A stretch of DNA of 64,000 nt from an uncultured Pseudomonadales bacterium (GCA_958296165.1 OY282447.1:2356001-2420000), one strand, 5' to 3'; numbered from the stretch's first letter, positions 16,711 to 25,842 are shown. Translations and numbers: made by a program. The notes: a model not told the origin generated them from the letters alone.

Positions 16711-17513
16711 GCGGAGCTGACTTCATCCATTTCGGTTCCGTTCGAGCGCCTCTCTCCGGCGAGTCACACCACTCGGCAGGTGTCGCGGGCGCTGGGCCTC
16801 ACTGCGAGCGCCTTGCTCATGGCTCAAGCATAGCGCAATTCAGGACTCTGAGCTCATGACGCACGAGCAACCGCAGCGCCTCCCCACTGTCGAGGGCGTA
16901 GGCTTAGTGCTTGATTGTCTGCGCGACTTGACCTTCAGAACGGCAACGGAGCGTCAAGCGGATGCTCGCGAAAGCGCGGAAACTGCGCCGAGAAGCAGAC
17001 GTAGACAAGAAATGCAACCGCGTAGCATTGAAGGCGCTTCGGGAGGCGGCGGCCATCTTGCGAAGCGAAAGGGACATCGAATGGATGCGCGAAGCGTCCG
17101 CTCTAGTCGAAGACGCAATGGCAACCTATCGACGGGGACGAACAAGCGCAAGAACGGCTGACGAAGGGGTATGCGAAAGGCGGGAAGCGAGTGCGCGCTG
17201 GCGCGCCGCGAAGTCGTGGCTGGCTTCGCGGCGGTCTCCCGGCTCGTGACGGGATTGCGCACGCTGCTGTCGATGTGGCTGCGCAGCGGCGCGATCTGCT
17301 CGCCGCGGGCCGCGTGCCGATGTAGGAGGTACGTCGGCATGGGCGCGTCATCGAGGGTCGGCCGTGGACGGGGCGCTCACGCCCGCCCGTCGACATGGGG
17401 CCATCCACGCCGCGACTTCGGCCTCGCGCCAGCGCGGGCGGCCACTCCGCGTCGGTCGACGCGGAAAACCTACTGCAACGACCCGTAGGACACCGGCTGC
17501 TTCGGCCGCGTCT
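16711..17513. other. Degenerate stretch at left end of island, no confident gene
   Basis: About 800 bp with only short frames. A plus-strand frame at 16962-17249 gives a Lys/Arg/Ala-rich helical peptide (K-A-L-R-E-A-A-A-I-L-R-S near its middle) that could be a small gene or a fragment. Around 16727-16760 a frame reading S-V-P-F-E-R-L resembles part of an IS1380 transposase but is too short to call. I read this as decayed mobile DNA next to the recombinase remnants. Confidence 0.35.
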
Positions 17514-17654
17514 TTACATCCTTCCCTGTTGCTGTCGACCAGATCGGCTGTCTGCGGTCAGCGGCGCGTTGCTCGCGGCAGGCAGGTCCTCGATCCACCG
17601 GGCGATGTCGGCGGCGCGCCATCGAACGGCGTGGCGGCCGATCTTCACCGACAT
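17514..17654 (-). pseudogene. Remnant of AlpA-like excisionase/regulator
   Basis: The 46-residue frame starts M-S-V-K-I-G-R-H-A-V-R-W-R-A-A-D-I-A-R-W, which is the wing and last helix of AlpA/MerR-like prophage regulators (compare the intact gene at 35146-35352, which has A-R-R-A-I-R-W-R-R-T-E-I-E-Q-W). The helix-turn-helix half is missing upstream, so it is a truncated copy. It lies head-to-head with the recombinase at 17769-18755, the usual int/alpA neighbourhood of a former island. Confidence 0.55.
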
Positions 17655-17768
17655 CGGCGATTGTCGAACACGGCAAGATGCTAGAGTCGAATCGTGAACA
17701 ACGCGGTTCAAGCCGTCGAAACCACCTGCCCGCTGCCTCCCTGGGAGCGTCGGCCGCAAGGCGGTAAG

Positions 17769-18755
17769 ATGTCTGTTAACGATTGTTTAACGGTCATGGT
17801 TGACATGGACATCCAGCCTGCGCCGCTCGGCGCTTCGGACGCTCGCCTGCCAGTCGAGGTCTCCGACTGGCTGGCGTCGCTCGCCGACGAGCTGCTGGCT
17901 CCTGCCACGCGGCGCGCCTACACGTCCGTCCTGCGGCAGTGGACTGCGCATGCCAACCGACTCGGCGTGGCAGCCATGCCGCCGGACGAAGGCGCTCTGC
18001 TCGAGCACGTGCGGTCGCTGTCGGACGACGGCGCTTCGCTCGCGCGCATCCGCCTGCTCGCCGCCGCGCTCGCTAAGGCCGGTGCCTACGCCGGCGTCAC
18101 CGCGTGCGTGCCGCCGTCCGTCCGCTTGGCGATCGGCGCTCTCGCGGCGCAGCGCGGCCGATCCGGCGCCGAGCCGAAGCAGGCCACCGGCGTCCGCGCC
18201 GACAGCCTGCTCGCTGTCGCCGTCGCCGCTCAGCACCGCCGTCCGTGCGGCCGCGGCGTCGAGTCCGCCGCCGTCGCTCAGCGCCGCGCTGCACTCGACG
18301 TTGCCATCGTGCTCGTTATGCGCGACGGCCTGCTGCGCGTGAGCGAAGCGGCCACGCTGCGCTGGTCCGACGTGGCGCCGAACCCAGACGGTTCGGCCAC
18401 CGCCGTCATCCGCCGGCCGAAGACGAAGTCCACCACGACGGCGTACTTCGCGCCGGCGACGATGGAGGCGCTGCTCGCTGCGAAGGTCGGCGACGACGAG
18501 CCGCGCGTGATTCCGCTGTCGCCGCGCCAGATCGCTCGGCGCTTTCGAGCGGCTTGCGAGGCGGCTGGCGTTGCTGGCGCGTCGAGCCACGGCGCTCGCG
18601 TCGGCATGGCGCAGGACTTGGCCGCCGCTGGCACCGCGCTTCCCGACTTGATGTCGGCCGGCGGGTGGAAGCGGCCAGCGCAGGCGGCGCACTATGTGCG
18701 CCACCAGGCGGCTGCCGAAGGACCTGTGGCGCGGTTCTACAAAACGAAGGCTTGA
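17769..18755 (+). CDS. Tyrosine recombinase (phage/island integrase)
   Basis: A site-specific tyrosine recombinase. Residues are given relative to ATG 17769: an N-terminal SAM-like core-binding domain (LLAPATRRAYTSVLRQW, A-H-A-N-R-L-G) and a C-terminal catalytic domain with Arg in L-L-R-V-S-E-A-A-T-L-R-W, a Lys-containing hairpin (RRPKTKSTT), H-G-A-R-V-G-M-A (HxxR), G-G-W and the nucleophile Tyr in A-H-Y-V-R-H. It differs in type from the P4-like integrase at the other end, lacking the P4 N-terminal domain. The frame is open further upstream to GTG 17694. It has its own AlpA remnant and probably belongs to an older island layer; whether it is active is unknown. Confidence 0.8.
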   Translation: MSVNDCLTVMVDMDIQPAPLGASDARLPVEVSDWLASLADELLAPATRRAYTSVLRQWTAHANRLGVAAMPPDEGALLEHVRSLSDDGASLARIRLLAAALAKAGAYAGVTACVPPSVRLAIGALAAQRGRSGAEPKQATGVRADSLLAVAVAAQHRRPCGRGVESAAVAQRRAALDVAIVLVMRDGLLRVSEAATLRWSDVAPNPDGSATAVIRRPKTKSTTTAYFAPATMEALLAAKVGDDEPRVIPLSPRQIARRFRAACEAAGVAGASSHGARVGMAQDLAAAGTALPDLMSAGGWKRPAQAAHYVRHQAAAEGPVARFYKTKA

Positions 18756-18826
18756 TGCCCCATCGTCCGCGATGTGGGCGCATCGACGGCGCATGGTCCG
18801 CTCGCTTGATAGCTGCGGTCAATGGT

Positions 18827-19007
18827 TCAATGAGAAAAGCCCGCCACCGATGGTTCCATAGCGATACGTCGTCGAATGTCGGCTACGTCCTTCACCTTCA
18901 TGCCAGCGGCCTTGGCGGCAACGCGATCCAGCGCAATGCGGACGGAACAGTTCGCTGAGTCGCGGTTCTGCGCGATCTGCTTGTTTGCGAGTTCCTCGTA
19001 GGCTTCA
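18827..19007 (-). pseudogene. Severed C-terminal tail of the type ISP restriction-modification gene
   Basis: If the IS1380 element (19008-20752) and one copy of its TTCA duplication are removed, the large minus-strand gene at 20747-25006 reads on in the same frame into this segment. It continues T-L-A-E-A-Y-E-E-L-A-N-K-Q-I-A-Q, then V-R-I-A-L-D-R-V-A-A-K-A and D-V-A-D-I-R-R-R, to a TGA at 18827-18829. These roughly 58 residues are the original C-terminus, now detached without its own start. This is direct evidence that the insertion broke a formerly intact gene. Confidence 0.85.
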
Positions 19008-20752
19008 CCCTATTGTTGCATTAGATTCTCAATCTATCCCCTTGGGATTGAGCGGCACGGCGAGTCGTAGTCGGTTCTCCCGACGAAACGAAGCGGGAGA
19101 AGAGTAGGCGCGCACCAAGGGAAGGCGCGACGAAGGCGTTTCGGCGAGGACGATTCGGATCCTCCCCGATTGGATCCAATGCGGATTTTCGGCGTTGCCG
19201 CTCAAACGCACCGGCGGTTGGCCTGAGCGGCGCCGCTCCGACGACGCCTTTCGGCCCTTTCGAAAACCGATGCCGAATCGTTCTGCGGATCTCGGAAGCG
19301 GCGGCCTCCCTTGGTACGATGGAGGTGCTCAAACAAACATCGAAGGAGGCCGCCGAAGTGAAGATTAGCAGGAACGCCGTGCGCGGAAAAGCGAACCGGG
19401 CGCTGGAAATCCGATTCGAGGCGCAGCGCCTCACGTCGCACGCCGGGCTGGTCGTCTTCCAGCGGCTGTTCGCCCGGCTGGGGCTGAAGGAGCGCCTGCG
19501 GCCGTGCTTCCGGCACCTGCCCGAGCGCGCCTACCCGCCGCACGCCGTCGTCCTGCTGCTGGTGGTTCACCTGCTGCTCGGCTGCCGCAGCCTGCGCGAC
19601 ATGGCGCGCTACCGCAACGACGAGGCGGTGCGGCGCGCGGTGGGGCTGCGGCGGCTGCCGGACGTGTCGACGGTCTCGCGCGCGCTCGCCGGCATGGACG
19701 GGCGCTGCGTCGACAAGATGCGGGCGGCGAACCGGGAACTGGTGGTCGAGCGGCTGCGGGCGCTGCGCCCGGGGCGCGCGACGGTCGACTTCGACGGCTC
19801 GGTGCTGGGCACGAAGCGGCAGGCGGAAGGCACGGCGGCGGGCTACAACCCGCAGCGCAAGGGCCAGCGCAGCTACTGGCCGCTGTTCGCCACCGTGGCG
19901 CAGACCAGCCAGGCGCTGGACGTGCTGCACCGCCCCGGCAACGTGGCCGATTCCACGGGAGCCCGGGAGTTCATGGACGAAACGCTGGCCCGCCTGCGCG
20001 ACGCGCTGCCCGGAACGCGGCTGGAGGCCCGCGCCGACGGCGCCTTCTTCGGCGAGGACGTCCTCGGCCTGTTCGAGCGGCGCCGCGTCGACTACTCCGT
20101 GTCCGTGCCCTTCGAGCGCTTCCCGGCGCTCAAGCAGCTGATCGAGAGCCAGACCCGATGGCGCAAGGCCGGCCGGGACGCCGAGTGCTTCGAGCCGGAC
20201 TGGAAGCCGAACAGCTGGGCCAGCCAGCGCCGCATCGTCGTGATCCGCCGGCGCGTGCCGATCCGCCGCCCGGGGCCCCTGCAGCTCGACCTGTTCGAAC
20301 CCCGCGCCCACGGCTTCGAGTTCAAGGCCGTCGTCACCAACAAGCGCCAGAGCGCCCGGCGCGTCGCCCTGTTCCACGACGGCCGCGGCGCCCAGGAGGC
20401 CCTGTTCGCCGAACTCAAGTCGCAGTGCGGACTGTCCCGCGTCCCCGCCCGCCGCGAACCCGCCAACCGCCTGTTCGCGCTCGCCGCCATGCTCGCCCAC
20501 AACCTCGCCAGAGAACTCCAGATGGCCGCCCGCGCGCCGCAACGCCGCGCCAGCGCCAAGCGCTCGCCGCTTTGGAACTTCGAGCAGCTGCGCACGATGC
20601 GAAACGACTTCCTGCTGCGCGCCGGACGCTTCCTGTACCCGCAGCGAAAACCCGTCCTTTCCATCATGTGCGACCCCAGGACCGAGGCCACGATGAACGA
20701 CTACCTCGCCGCTTTCGCCCTATAGATCGGCGTACTTAATGCAACATTAGGG
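19008..20752 (+). mobile_element. IS1380-family insertion sequence, complete, 4-bp target duplication
   Basis: A 1745-bp element. The left end starts CCCTATTGTTGCATTA and the right end, read inward, CCCTAATGTTGCATTA, so the terminal repeats match in 15 of 16 bases. The sequence TTCA flanks both sides (19004-19007 and 20753-20756), the 4-bp target duplication usual for this family. It carries a single transposase gene. About 300 bp precede the gene and hold only the left end and probable promoter. The insertion disrupts the 3' end of the restriction-modification gene on the minus strand. Confidence 0.92.
19319..20725 (+). CDS. IS1380-family transposase
   Basis: A 468-residue DDE transposase. 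Recognisable family text: L-L-L-G-C-R-S-L-R-D-M-A-R-Y near the N-terminus, TVDFDGSVLGTKRQAEG (first catalytic Asp), LEARADGAFFGEDVL (second Asp, family-typical R-A-D-G-A-F), VSVPFERFPALKQL, and a C-terminal ALFAELKSQCGLSRVPARR with the catalytic Glu, then NRLFALAAMLAHNLARELQ. Length and motif order are normal and the frame is intact, so the element may be active. The start could instead be GTG at 19358. Confidence 0.93.
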   Translation: MEVLKQTSKEAAEVKISRNAVRGKANRALEIRFEAQRLTSHAGLVVFQRLFARLGLKERLRPCFRHLPERAYPPHAVVLLLVVHLLLGCRSLRDMARYRNDEAVRRAVGLRRLPDVSTVSRALAGMDGRCVDKMRAANRELVVERLRALRPGRATVDFDGSVLGTKRQAEGTAAGYNPQRKGQRSYWPLFATVAQTSQALDVLHRPGNVADSTGAREFMDETLARLRDALPGTRLEARADGAFFGEDVLGLFERRRVDYSVSVPFERFPALKQLIESQTRWRKAGRDAECFEPDWKPNSWASQRRIVVIRRRVPIRRPGPLQLDLFEPRAHGFEFKAVVTNKRQSARRVALFHDGRGAQEALFAELKSQCGLSRVPARREPANRLFALAAMLAHNLARELQMAARAPQRRASAKRSPLWNFEQLRTMRNDFLLRAGRFLYPQRKPVLSIMCDPRTEATMNDYLAAFAL

Positions 20753-23700
20753 TTCAGCCAGCGTAGGTATGTGCGGGGAGTCGGGGGGTGGCACCTTCAA
20801 CCGCTTCGCAGTGATTGGCTTGATGCGCGTATACTCCAATGTGAAAGCCCGATTGTTAAGGACCTGCAGCCAGCCAAGCGTGGAGTTCAGAAACGCTACT
20901 AGCGCTCGCGCATAGGATTGATTACCTCTGACAACGAGGCCGTTGAACGCCGTGCTCAATGCGCGTCGACCCGTAAGAAACGCCAAAATTCTAGACGTGC
21001 CGCCACGAACGCGAAAGGCTAGGAAGGCGGTACAGTGTTTGATACTGTGGTGATGCTTCATGTCCGCGTCCGCTTTAAGTTGAACAGCACTGCTGGGCCG
21101 GGCGCGCATATACTGGATGACGTCGGACGCAGCTGACTCGAACATAGGCACCGACCCTGCCTTGTCGAGAGCTTCTTCGTACACCTTGGCGAAATTTGGG
21201 CTAGGCATCACGAAGTCGGCGTGACGGACGAGTGGTGCGAGGCGCGTGCTGGCGTCCACGAGGGCGGCAAGTTCGGCGAGCCCGCTGTCGTACCAATTGG
21301 CGAACGACCAGTCTCCGGCTTCAATGCGTTCCGCTGGCCAAGAGGTCATCCTGCCGAACTCGCTCACATCGCTGTTGCTAACCCCATCAAGCAGTTCCAG
21401 CACCTCCATCCGAGAAGATGGTTGTCGATGCAACGCGATGGCGGTTGTCGGCAGGCGACCTTGGTTGCGAATACGGCGCCGGAGCACTAGGAGCGACTCG
21501 TTGACGTTCGTGCTTTCCGAGAAATTGATGCCTAGACCCGCACTGTTGTTCGGCGCATGTGATGTCACAACTGTTTCAACGTGGAAGTGGTCCGCCAAAT
21601 ACTTTCGTTCCGCAAGGCCGGATGGTGCCGTGAGGGCCGATGTCGCCCTCACCAGAGCCAGCGTGCCTGATTCGGCCTTGAGAAGATGATGGGCCAGCGG
21701 AAGGAAGAACGGACCCAGCGCTCGCGTTCCCGACAAGGTTTCTGTCGCGTCCGGCATTACGTTGGCGAGACGCCCCTTGAGCGTCTTGAAGTGCCGCCGC
21801 ATTGAGACTCTGTCTTGTTCCGCAGCCAACTTCGAGAGTTGCTTGTTGATCTCCGTGTAGGGTGGGTTGGAGATGATAATGTCCATCCCTTCGGGATCGA
21901 ACCGTGCGGAGTCCGTCGCGCCGGGCAGCGCGTCCAGCGTTGGGAGGGGCGGACGCAAGGCGTCGAGAGACCGCTGGCCATCCAAGGGGAGCAGTTCCAA
22001 TGACCCGGCGTGGGGTGTGCCGTCGTGGACCCCTTCCCGCACAGTGGCGACGTTCATGCGTTCGTAGTCCACGGTGGGCGCGCCGAGGGTGAGGTTCATT
22101 GCGGCGAGCTGAGTAGCGTGGTGGTTGATGTCCAGTCCGTGGATCGTTTGTTCAACCAACCGCTTGTGCAGTTTCTCAAGGTCGGTGCGCGGATGATCGG
22201 CGACAATATGGCGCTTGATCGTGTCCATGACTGCTAGCAGCAACGTCCCGGTGCCGCAAGCCGGATCGAGCACGCGCAGCGTCTTCTCGGGGTTGCGGGG
22301 GATGGCGAGTCCCGCCAGCAGCAACGCGGCAAGGTTGTTCGTATAGAACGCGCCATCCGCCATGCCCCGCTTGCCGAGTATGCGGTGGAACAGTGGTCCA
22401 CTGTGGTCGTATGAGAAGTCGCTGATCGCCGATGCCGCTTCCAACGCAGCTTCGGCGAGATGGTTGAGAATGCGAGCGTGGCCGGGAGCCTTGATGACTT
22501 CAAGCGCAGCCAGCGCCGGAGCGAAGATGGGCGCATAGTCTTTGGCAAGTATGGTGCGCCATGCATGGCGCAAAAGAGCGTAGGGCCTGCCAGCGAAACG
22601 CGCACGCTGAATGCTGTCGTCGTCGATTTCGGGAAAGCGGGGCACCAACCGATGGCTGAGTATCAGGGCATTCACCAGCAGCAAGGCGGCGAGGGTTGCG
22701 GCGTTGCGGCGTTCTTCCTTCTCGCGGATCGGCAGGCTGAGCGCATCGCCTAGCGGAGACGCGAGTTCCGCGTCTATCAGCAGGTCGGCCGCTGTCGTCA
22801 CTGCCGAGCGGATATGACCTTCAACGAGGTCCTTTCGGTTGCTGAACCCCGCCGCGCCTCCAATATAGGCGTAGACGGCGTCCTTGGCTTCCGACAGGTT
22901 GAAGGCGAGTTCCATGTTCTTTAGGTCGTTTTTGCCGGATTCCCTCTTACCTTCGCCTTTGCCGTTGCGCTCCTCGGCGGGCTGCGCGAGTACGACATAT
23001 TCCTGCATACGGTCGGCCAGCGAAGGATCGTGGGACTGCAAGGCGCACAGGACATCTCCGATCCGGTCGAACCCTTCGTCGCTGTTTGCCAAGGCGTCGA
23101 GGAGATTCTCTCCGGGCGGCACTACTATAGGCACGACGATGTATCCGAGTTTCTTGCCTTCGGCCTTGCGCATCACCCGGCCGACGGCCTGCACGACATC
23201 AATGTGCGAGCGCCGCCCCTCGAAGAACACGATGCCGTCCAACGCAGGGATGTCGATGCCTTCGCTGAACAGGCGCACGTTGCAAATCATGCGGCACTCG
23301 TCGTCGCTGGCATTGCGCAGCTTGTCGAGTTCGACGATGCGCTTCTGGTCGGGCGTGGTTGCGTCGAGATGTTCGGCGTTCACTTTCCGGGCCGTGCGGT
23401 CCCCCTTGATGCGGTACGACGTGAGGCGCTGAGTCCGGCTGTCGCTGATGGCCTTGGCCACCCACTCAGACATCGCGCACTTGTTGGCGAACGCCAACGT
23501 GCGCGGCAGGCACTTCGGTAGTTCGATCTCGTCTCCGACGATTGCGCCGTTGACGGCCAGCGACGTGCCGAGTAGTCGTACCTGTTCGGAGTGCGTGGCC
23601 GCGCGCTTGCGCCTAGACCTCACATCGTCGGTCGCCTCATCGAATGCCTTGCGTACGGCGGCCGTGAGTCGCGTTCGGTTGTCCAACGCGAGCACTATCA

Positions 23701-25006
23701 CGCGATAGTCGCAGAGAACGCCGTTCCCTACCGCGTCGCGAAAGCTCAGAGTGTGGAACGTGGGGCCATACTCCGGCGAGTTCATGCCCACCACGGCGAC
23801 GCCGTGCTTCCGCGCCGTCTCAACGGACTCTGGGGTGTAGACCCTCGGCGTGGCGGTCATGTAGAGGCGTCGCTTGGCGTTCAACCGCTCACCGTCGTGA
23901 ATGAGTCGCCAGTCGATCTTTCGTCCTTCCCCGGTCTTGTCGAATTCGCCGGTCGTGCGATGTGCCTCGTCGGCGACGGCGAGATCGAACGCCGGTGCGC
24001 GGTGTTCCGTTTGAGCATCTGAAACGCGCCCCAAGGACTGGTAGGTGCAAAACACGGCCTGCCGCTTCCCGCGTCGCTTGAGGAAAGCCGCGATCTCGGC
24101 GGCGTCTGTTGTGACCGGGCAGGCGAGTTCATGCGCCGAGACGTCGGCCGCGTCCTCGCGGGACCGTCCTTGCGCCTTCGATGAGCACACCACCAGCGTG
24201 GACATCGGTTCATCGCAATGCCGCAACCACTCACGCCGCGCCTGTCCGACCAGCGCGATGCTCGGCGCGGCGAACAGGAAGCGTACGTTGTCGGCCGGAT
24301 GCAACGCCTCGGCGATCCTCAGCGCGGTGAACGTCTTGCCGGTGCCGCACGCCATCACTAGCTTGCCGCGGTCTTGCGGATTGTCGCCCGCGAAACCCGC
24401 CACCACCGATTCGATGGCGCGTTGCTGAAGCGGCATCGCTTCGCGTCGGTGCGGGGACTCGCCAACATCCAAGCGCGTGTCCGCGTACCGCTGGAACAGG
24501 ATGTGCCTGCACGGCTTGTCGAGCCCCTCGAAGGCCGCCGAGGCATTGCGTCCGAGAGGTGCGTTGGTGACAAGCCACAATTCGTCGTAGGCGTCCCGGC
24601 CGACCGCTTCGGCGATGAAGCTGTCGATGGCGGCCTTGGTCAGCGATGCGCCGTCGTCCAAGCACTTGCACTGGACGGCAACGGTTCTGCCGTCGTTGGA
24701 GTTCGCCACGATGTCGACACCGAGGTCTTGGGCGCCGCGGTCCCGTGGTTTATTAGGCCAATCAAGCCATAGCCACGCTTCCGCCACATCCAAGTCGCGT
24801 TCGGCGGCCATCAGGTTCAAGGTGAGTCGCTCGAACCAGTCTCCTCGTTCTTGGAACGTCCTCGCCTGCCGCATGATGTAATCCAACGCCGCACCTGCCG
24901 TTCCTTCGTCGTAGAAGCTCAGATCGTCTTGTGCGGCTGGTGGGTGTTCTTGCGCCCGGGCCGGCGTAGCGCCACTTCGCTTCCGGTTCCGTGCGTCGCG
25001 CCCCAT
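20747..25006 (-). CDS. Type ISP-like single-polypeptide restriction-modification enzyme, 3'-truncated by IS1380
   Basis: A 1419-residue fused nuclease-helicase-methyltransferase that would methylate or cleave and translocate DNA from one polypeptide. Domains in order: Mrr-type PD-(D/E)xK nuclease (Asp98 in GVDIV, QCK at 112-114), SF2 helicase (Walker A ACGTGKT about 219-225, DEAH 346-349, motif VI VQAVGRVMRK), a helical coupler, an N6-adenine methylase (DPACGTGTLLL about residue 915, NPPY about 1045), and a C-terminal target-recognition region. The last codon and stop come from the IS end; about 57 native residues are cut off and lie at 18827-19007. Loss of the tail may or may not abolish activity. 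A 57-residue gene sits 22 bp upstream. Confidence 0.88.
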   Translation of the reverse strand: MGRDARNRKRSGATPARAQEHPPAAQDDLSFYDEGTAGAALDYIMRQARTFQERGDWFERLTLNLMAAERDLDVAEAWLWLDWPNKPRDRGAQDLGVDIVANSNDGRTVAVQCKCLDDGASLTKAAIDSFIAEAVGRDAYDELWLVTNAPLGRNASAAFEGLDKPCRHILFQRYADTRLDVGESPHRREAMPLQQRAIESVVAGFAGDNPQDRGKLVMACGTGKTFTALRIAEALHPADNVRFLFAAPSIALVGQARREWLRHCDEPMSTLVVCSSKAQGRSREDAADVSAHELACPVTTDAAEIAAFLKRRGKRQAVFCTYQSLGRVSDAQTEHRAPAFDLAVADEAHRTTGEFDKTGEGRKIDWRLIHDGERLNAKRRLYMTATPRVYTPESVETARKHGVAVVGMNSPEYGPTFHTLSFRDAVGNGVLCDYRVIVLALDNRTRLTAAVRKAFDEATDDVRSRRKRAATHSEQVRLLGTSLAVNGAIVGDEIELPKCLPRTLAFANKCAMSEWVAKAISDSRTQRLTSYRIKGDRTARKVNAEHLDATTPDQKRIVELDKLRNASDDECRMICNVRLFSEGIDIPALDGIVFFEGRRSHIDVVQAVGRVMRKAEGKKLGYIVVPIVVPPGENLLDALANSDEGFDRIGDVLCALQSHDPSLADRMQEYVVLAQPAEERNGKGEGKRESGKNDLKNMELAFNLSEAKDAVYAYIGGAAGFSNRKDLVEGHIRSAVTTAADLLIDAELASPLGDALSLPIREKEERRNAATLAALLLVNALILSHRLVPRFPEIDDDSIQRARFAGRPYALLRHAWRTILAKDYAPIFAPALAALEVIKAPGHARILNHLAEAALEAASAISDFSYDHSGPLFHRILGKRGMADGAFYTNNLAALLLAGLAIPRNPEKTLRVLDPACGTGTLLLAVMDTIKRHIVADHPRTDLEKLHKRLVEQTIHGLDINHHATQLAAMNLTLGAPTVDYERMNVATVREGVHDGTPHAGSLELLPLDGQRSLDALRPPLPTLDALPGATDSARFDPEGMDIIISNPPYTEINKQLSKLAAEQDRVSMRRHFKTLKGRLANVMPDATETLSGTRALGPFFLPLAHHLLKAESGTLALVRATSALTAPSGLAERKYLADHFHVETVVTSHAPNNSAGLGINFSESTNVNESLLVLRRRIRNQGRLPTTAIALHRQPSSRMEVLELLDGVSNSDVSEFGRMTSWPAERIEAGDWSFANWYDSGLAELAALVDASTRLAPLVRHADFVMPSPNFAKVYEEALDKAGSVPMFESAASDVIQYMRARPSSAVQLKADADMKHHHSIKHCTAFLAFRVRGGTSRILAFLTGRRALSTAFNGLVVRGNQSYARALVAFLNSTLGWLQVLNNRAFTLEYTRIKPITAKRLKVPPPDSPHIPTLAEP

Positions 25007-25028
25007 CTTGCCGTTCTCGCCGCAGCGC

Positions 25029-25202
25029 TCAGCGCTCAGCGCTCAGCACGTCGGCGTGCGCTCTCCACCCTTGGCGCCCGCCGGCACTCTGTTCCGGGTT
25101 GACGTATTCGTCCTCGATTTCCCGCGTCGCAACGCGCATGACATGGATGGCGTTGGCGATCACGTCCCTTGGCCGCTTTTCCCCGCGGGGGCCGACTGGC
25201 AT
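25029..25202 (-). CDS. Small conserved-looking basic protein upstream of the RM gene
   Basis: A 57-residue protein starting M-P-V-G-P-R-G-E-K-R-P-R-D-V-I-A-N-A-I-H, then V-M-R-V-A-T-R-E-I-E-D-E. This opening resembles a family of short hypothetical or putative RNA-binding proteins common in Proteobacteria (recollection, not a search). It is on the same strand and 22 bp ahead of the large restriction-modification gene, suggesting a shared transcript; a role in controlling that gene is speculation. A TAGAAT hexamer lies about 40 bp upstream of the start and could be a -10 box. The C-terminal residues after about 45 look less conserved. Confidence 0.6.
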   Translation of the reverse strand: MPVGPRGEKRPRDVIANAIHVMRVATREIEDEYVNPEQSAGGRQGWRAHADVLSAER

Positions 25203-25385
25203 GGTCGTCTCTCAGATAGCTGCGTCGGTGTGGATGGATTCTAGCACCACCCCGCCGCGGTTGGGCTATCCTCCAGTGGGCGCTCGCCGCAGTGAGGCCC
25301 AGCGCCAGCGACACCTGCCCTAGTGGTGTGGCAGCCGGGAGAGACCGGCATTGACGACGGACGAACAGCAAGGGGAACGCGGAAG

Positions 25386-25670
25386 ATGAGAACGCGCCGC
25401 TGCCACATCGGACTGGCCGTTGTCGCGCTGTTCGCCGCAGCGCTAGCGCTGGCGCACGGCGGCGGCTTGGACGCGAACGGCGGCCACACGGACAGACGCA
25501 CCGGCGAGTACCACCAGCACCGGGGCGCAGGCGCGGCCACGAAGTCGCCGGCCGGCGACGAGTCAGGCGCAACGCAGCCAGAGCACGGGATTGGCGCCGA
25601 CTGTTCGGAACGAAACGACCCGCCGGCGCTGCGGGACATTCCGCATCAGGGCGATTGCATTAGGACATAA
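25386..25670 (+). CDS. Small exported HGGG...YHQH-type protein, end altered by MITE
   Basis: A 94-residue protein with a signal peptide (R-T-R-R then a hydrophobic run IGLAVVALFAAALALA) and the mature start H-G-G-G-L-D-A-N-G-G-H-T-D-R-R-T-G-E-Y-H. This is the compact His/Gly motif of small exported YHYH-like proteins often found with nucleases or phage DNA. The function is unknown; the spaced His residues suggest metal binding. MITE copy 1 begins inside the last codons. Without it the frame would end D-I-P-R-Q-Q and stop, so the element replaced only the last few residues. ATG 25386 is chosen because the signal peptide starts there. Confidence 0.6.
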   Translation: MRTRRCHIGLAVVALFAAALALAHGGGLDANGGHTDRRTGEYHQHRGAGAATKSPAGDESGATQPEHGIGADCSERNDPPALRDIPHQGDCIRT

Positions 25671-25832
25671 AATGTCGTCTCGTCGCCCAAACGCACGCCG
25701 AACAGTGGCAAAGCGACCCCTCAAAACCGCCTTGTCAGACCCATTTCGGGCGTTTTGGAGGTGAAATCGGCCCCGGCCGGGGGGCTGTTTGGCCACATAA
25801 CCGACCAAAGATTCCCAAATGCAATCGCCCTG
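25647..25832 (+). repeat. MITE copy 1 (186 bp, 15-bp perfect terminal inverted repeats)
   Basis: A non-coding element beginning CAGGGCGATTGCATT and ending with its exact reverse complement. It is flanked by CATTCCGCAT (25637-25646) and CATTCCGCGT (25833-25842), a 10-bp target duplication with one mismatch. A nearly identical copy lies inverted at 55802-55985. There is no transposase gene, so it must be moved in trans. The CAGGG end and 8-10-bp duplication recall ISAs1-family elements, which is an inference. Confidence 0.88.
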
Positions 25833-25842
25833 CATTCCGCGT

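Noticed and set aside
17787-18794. Minus-strand frame of 335 codons over the tyrosine recombinase
   Set aside because: The plus strand carries all recombinase catalytic motifs; the antisense is Arg/Gly-rich shadow.
19202-20542. Long minus-strand frame of 446 codons over the IS1380 transposase
   Set aside because: It is the antisense of the recognisable transposase; high G+C gives long false frames, and the peptide has no protein-like features.
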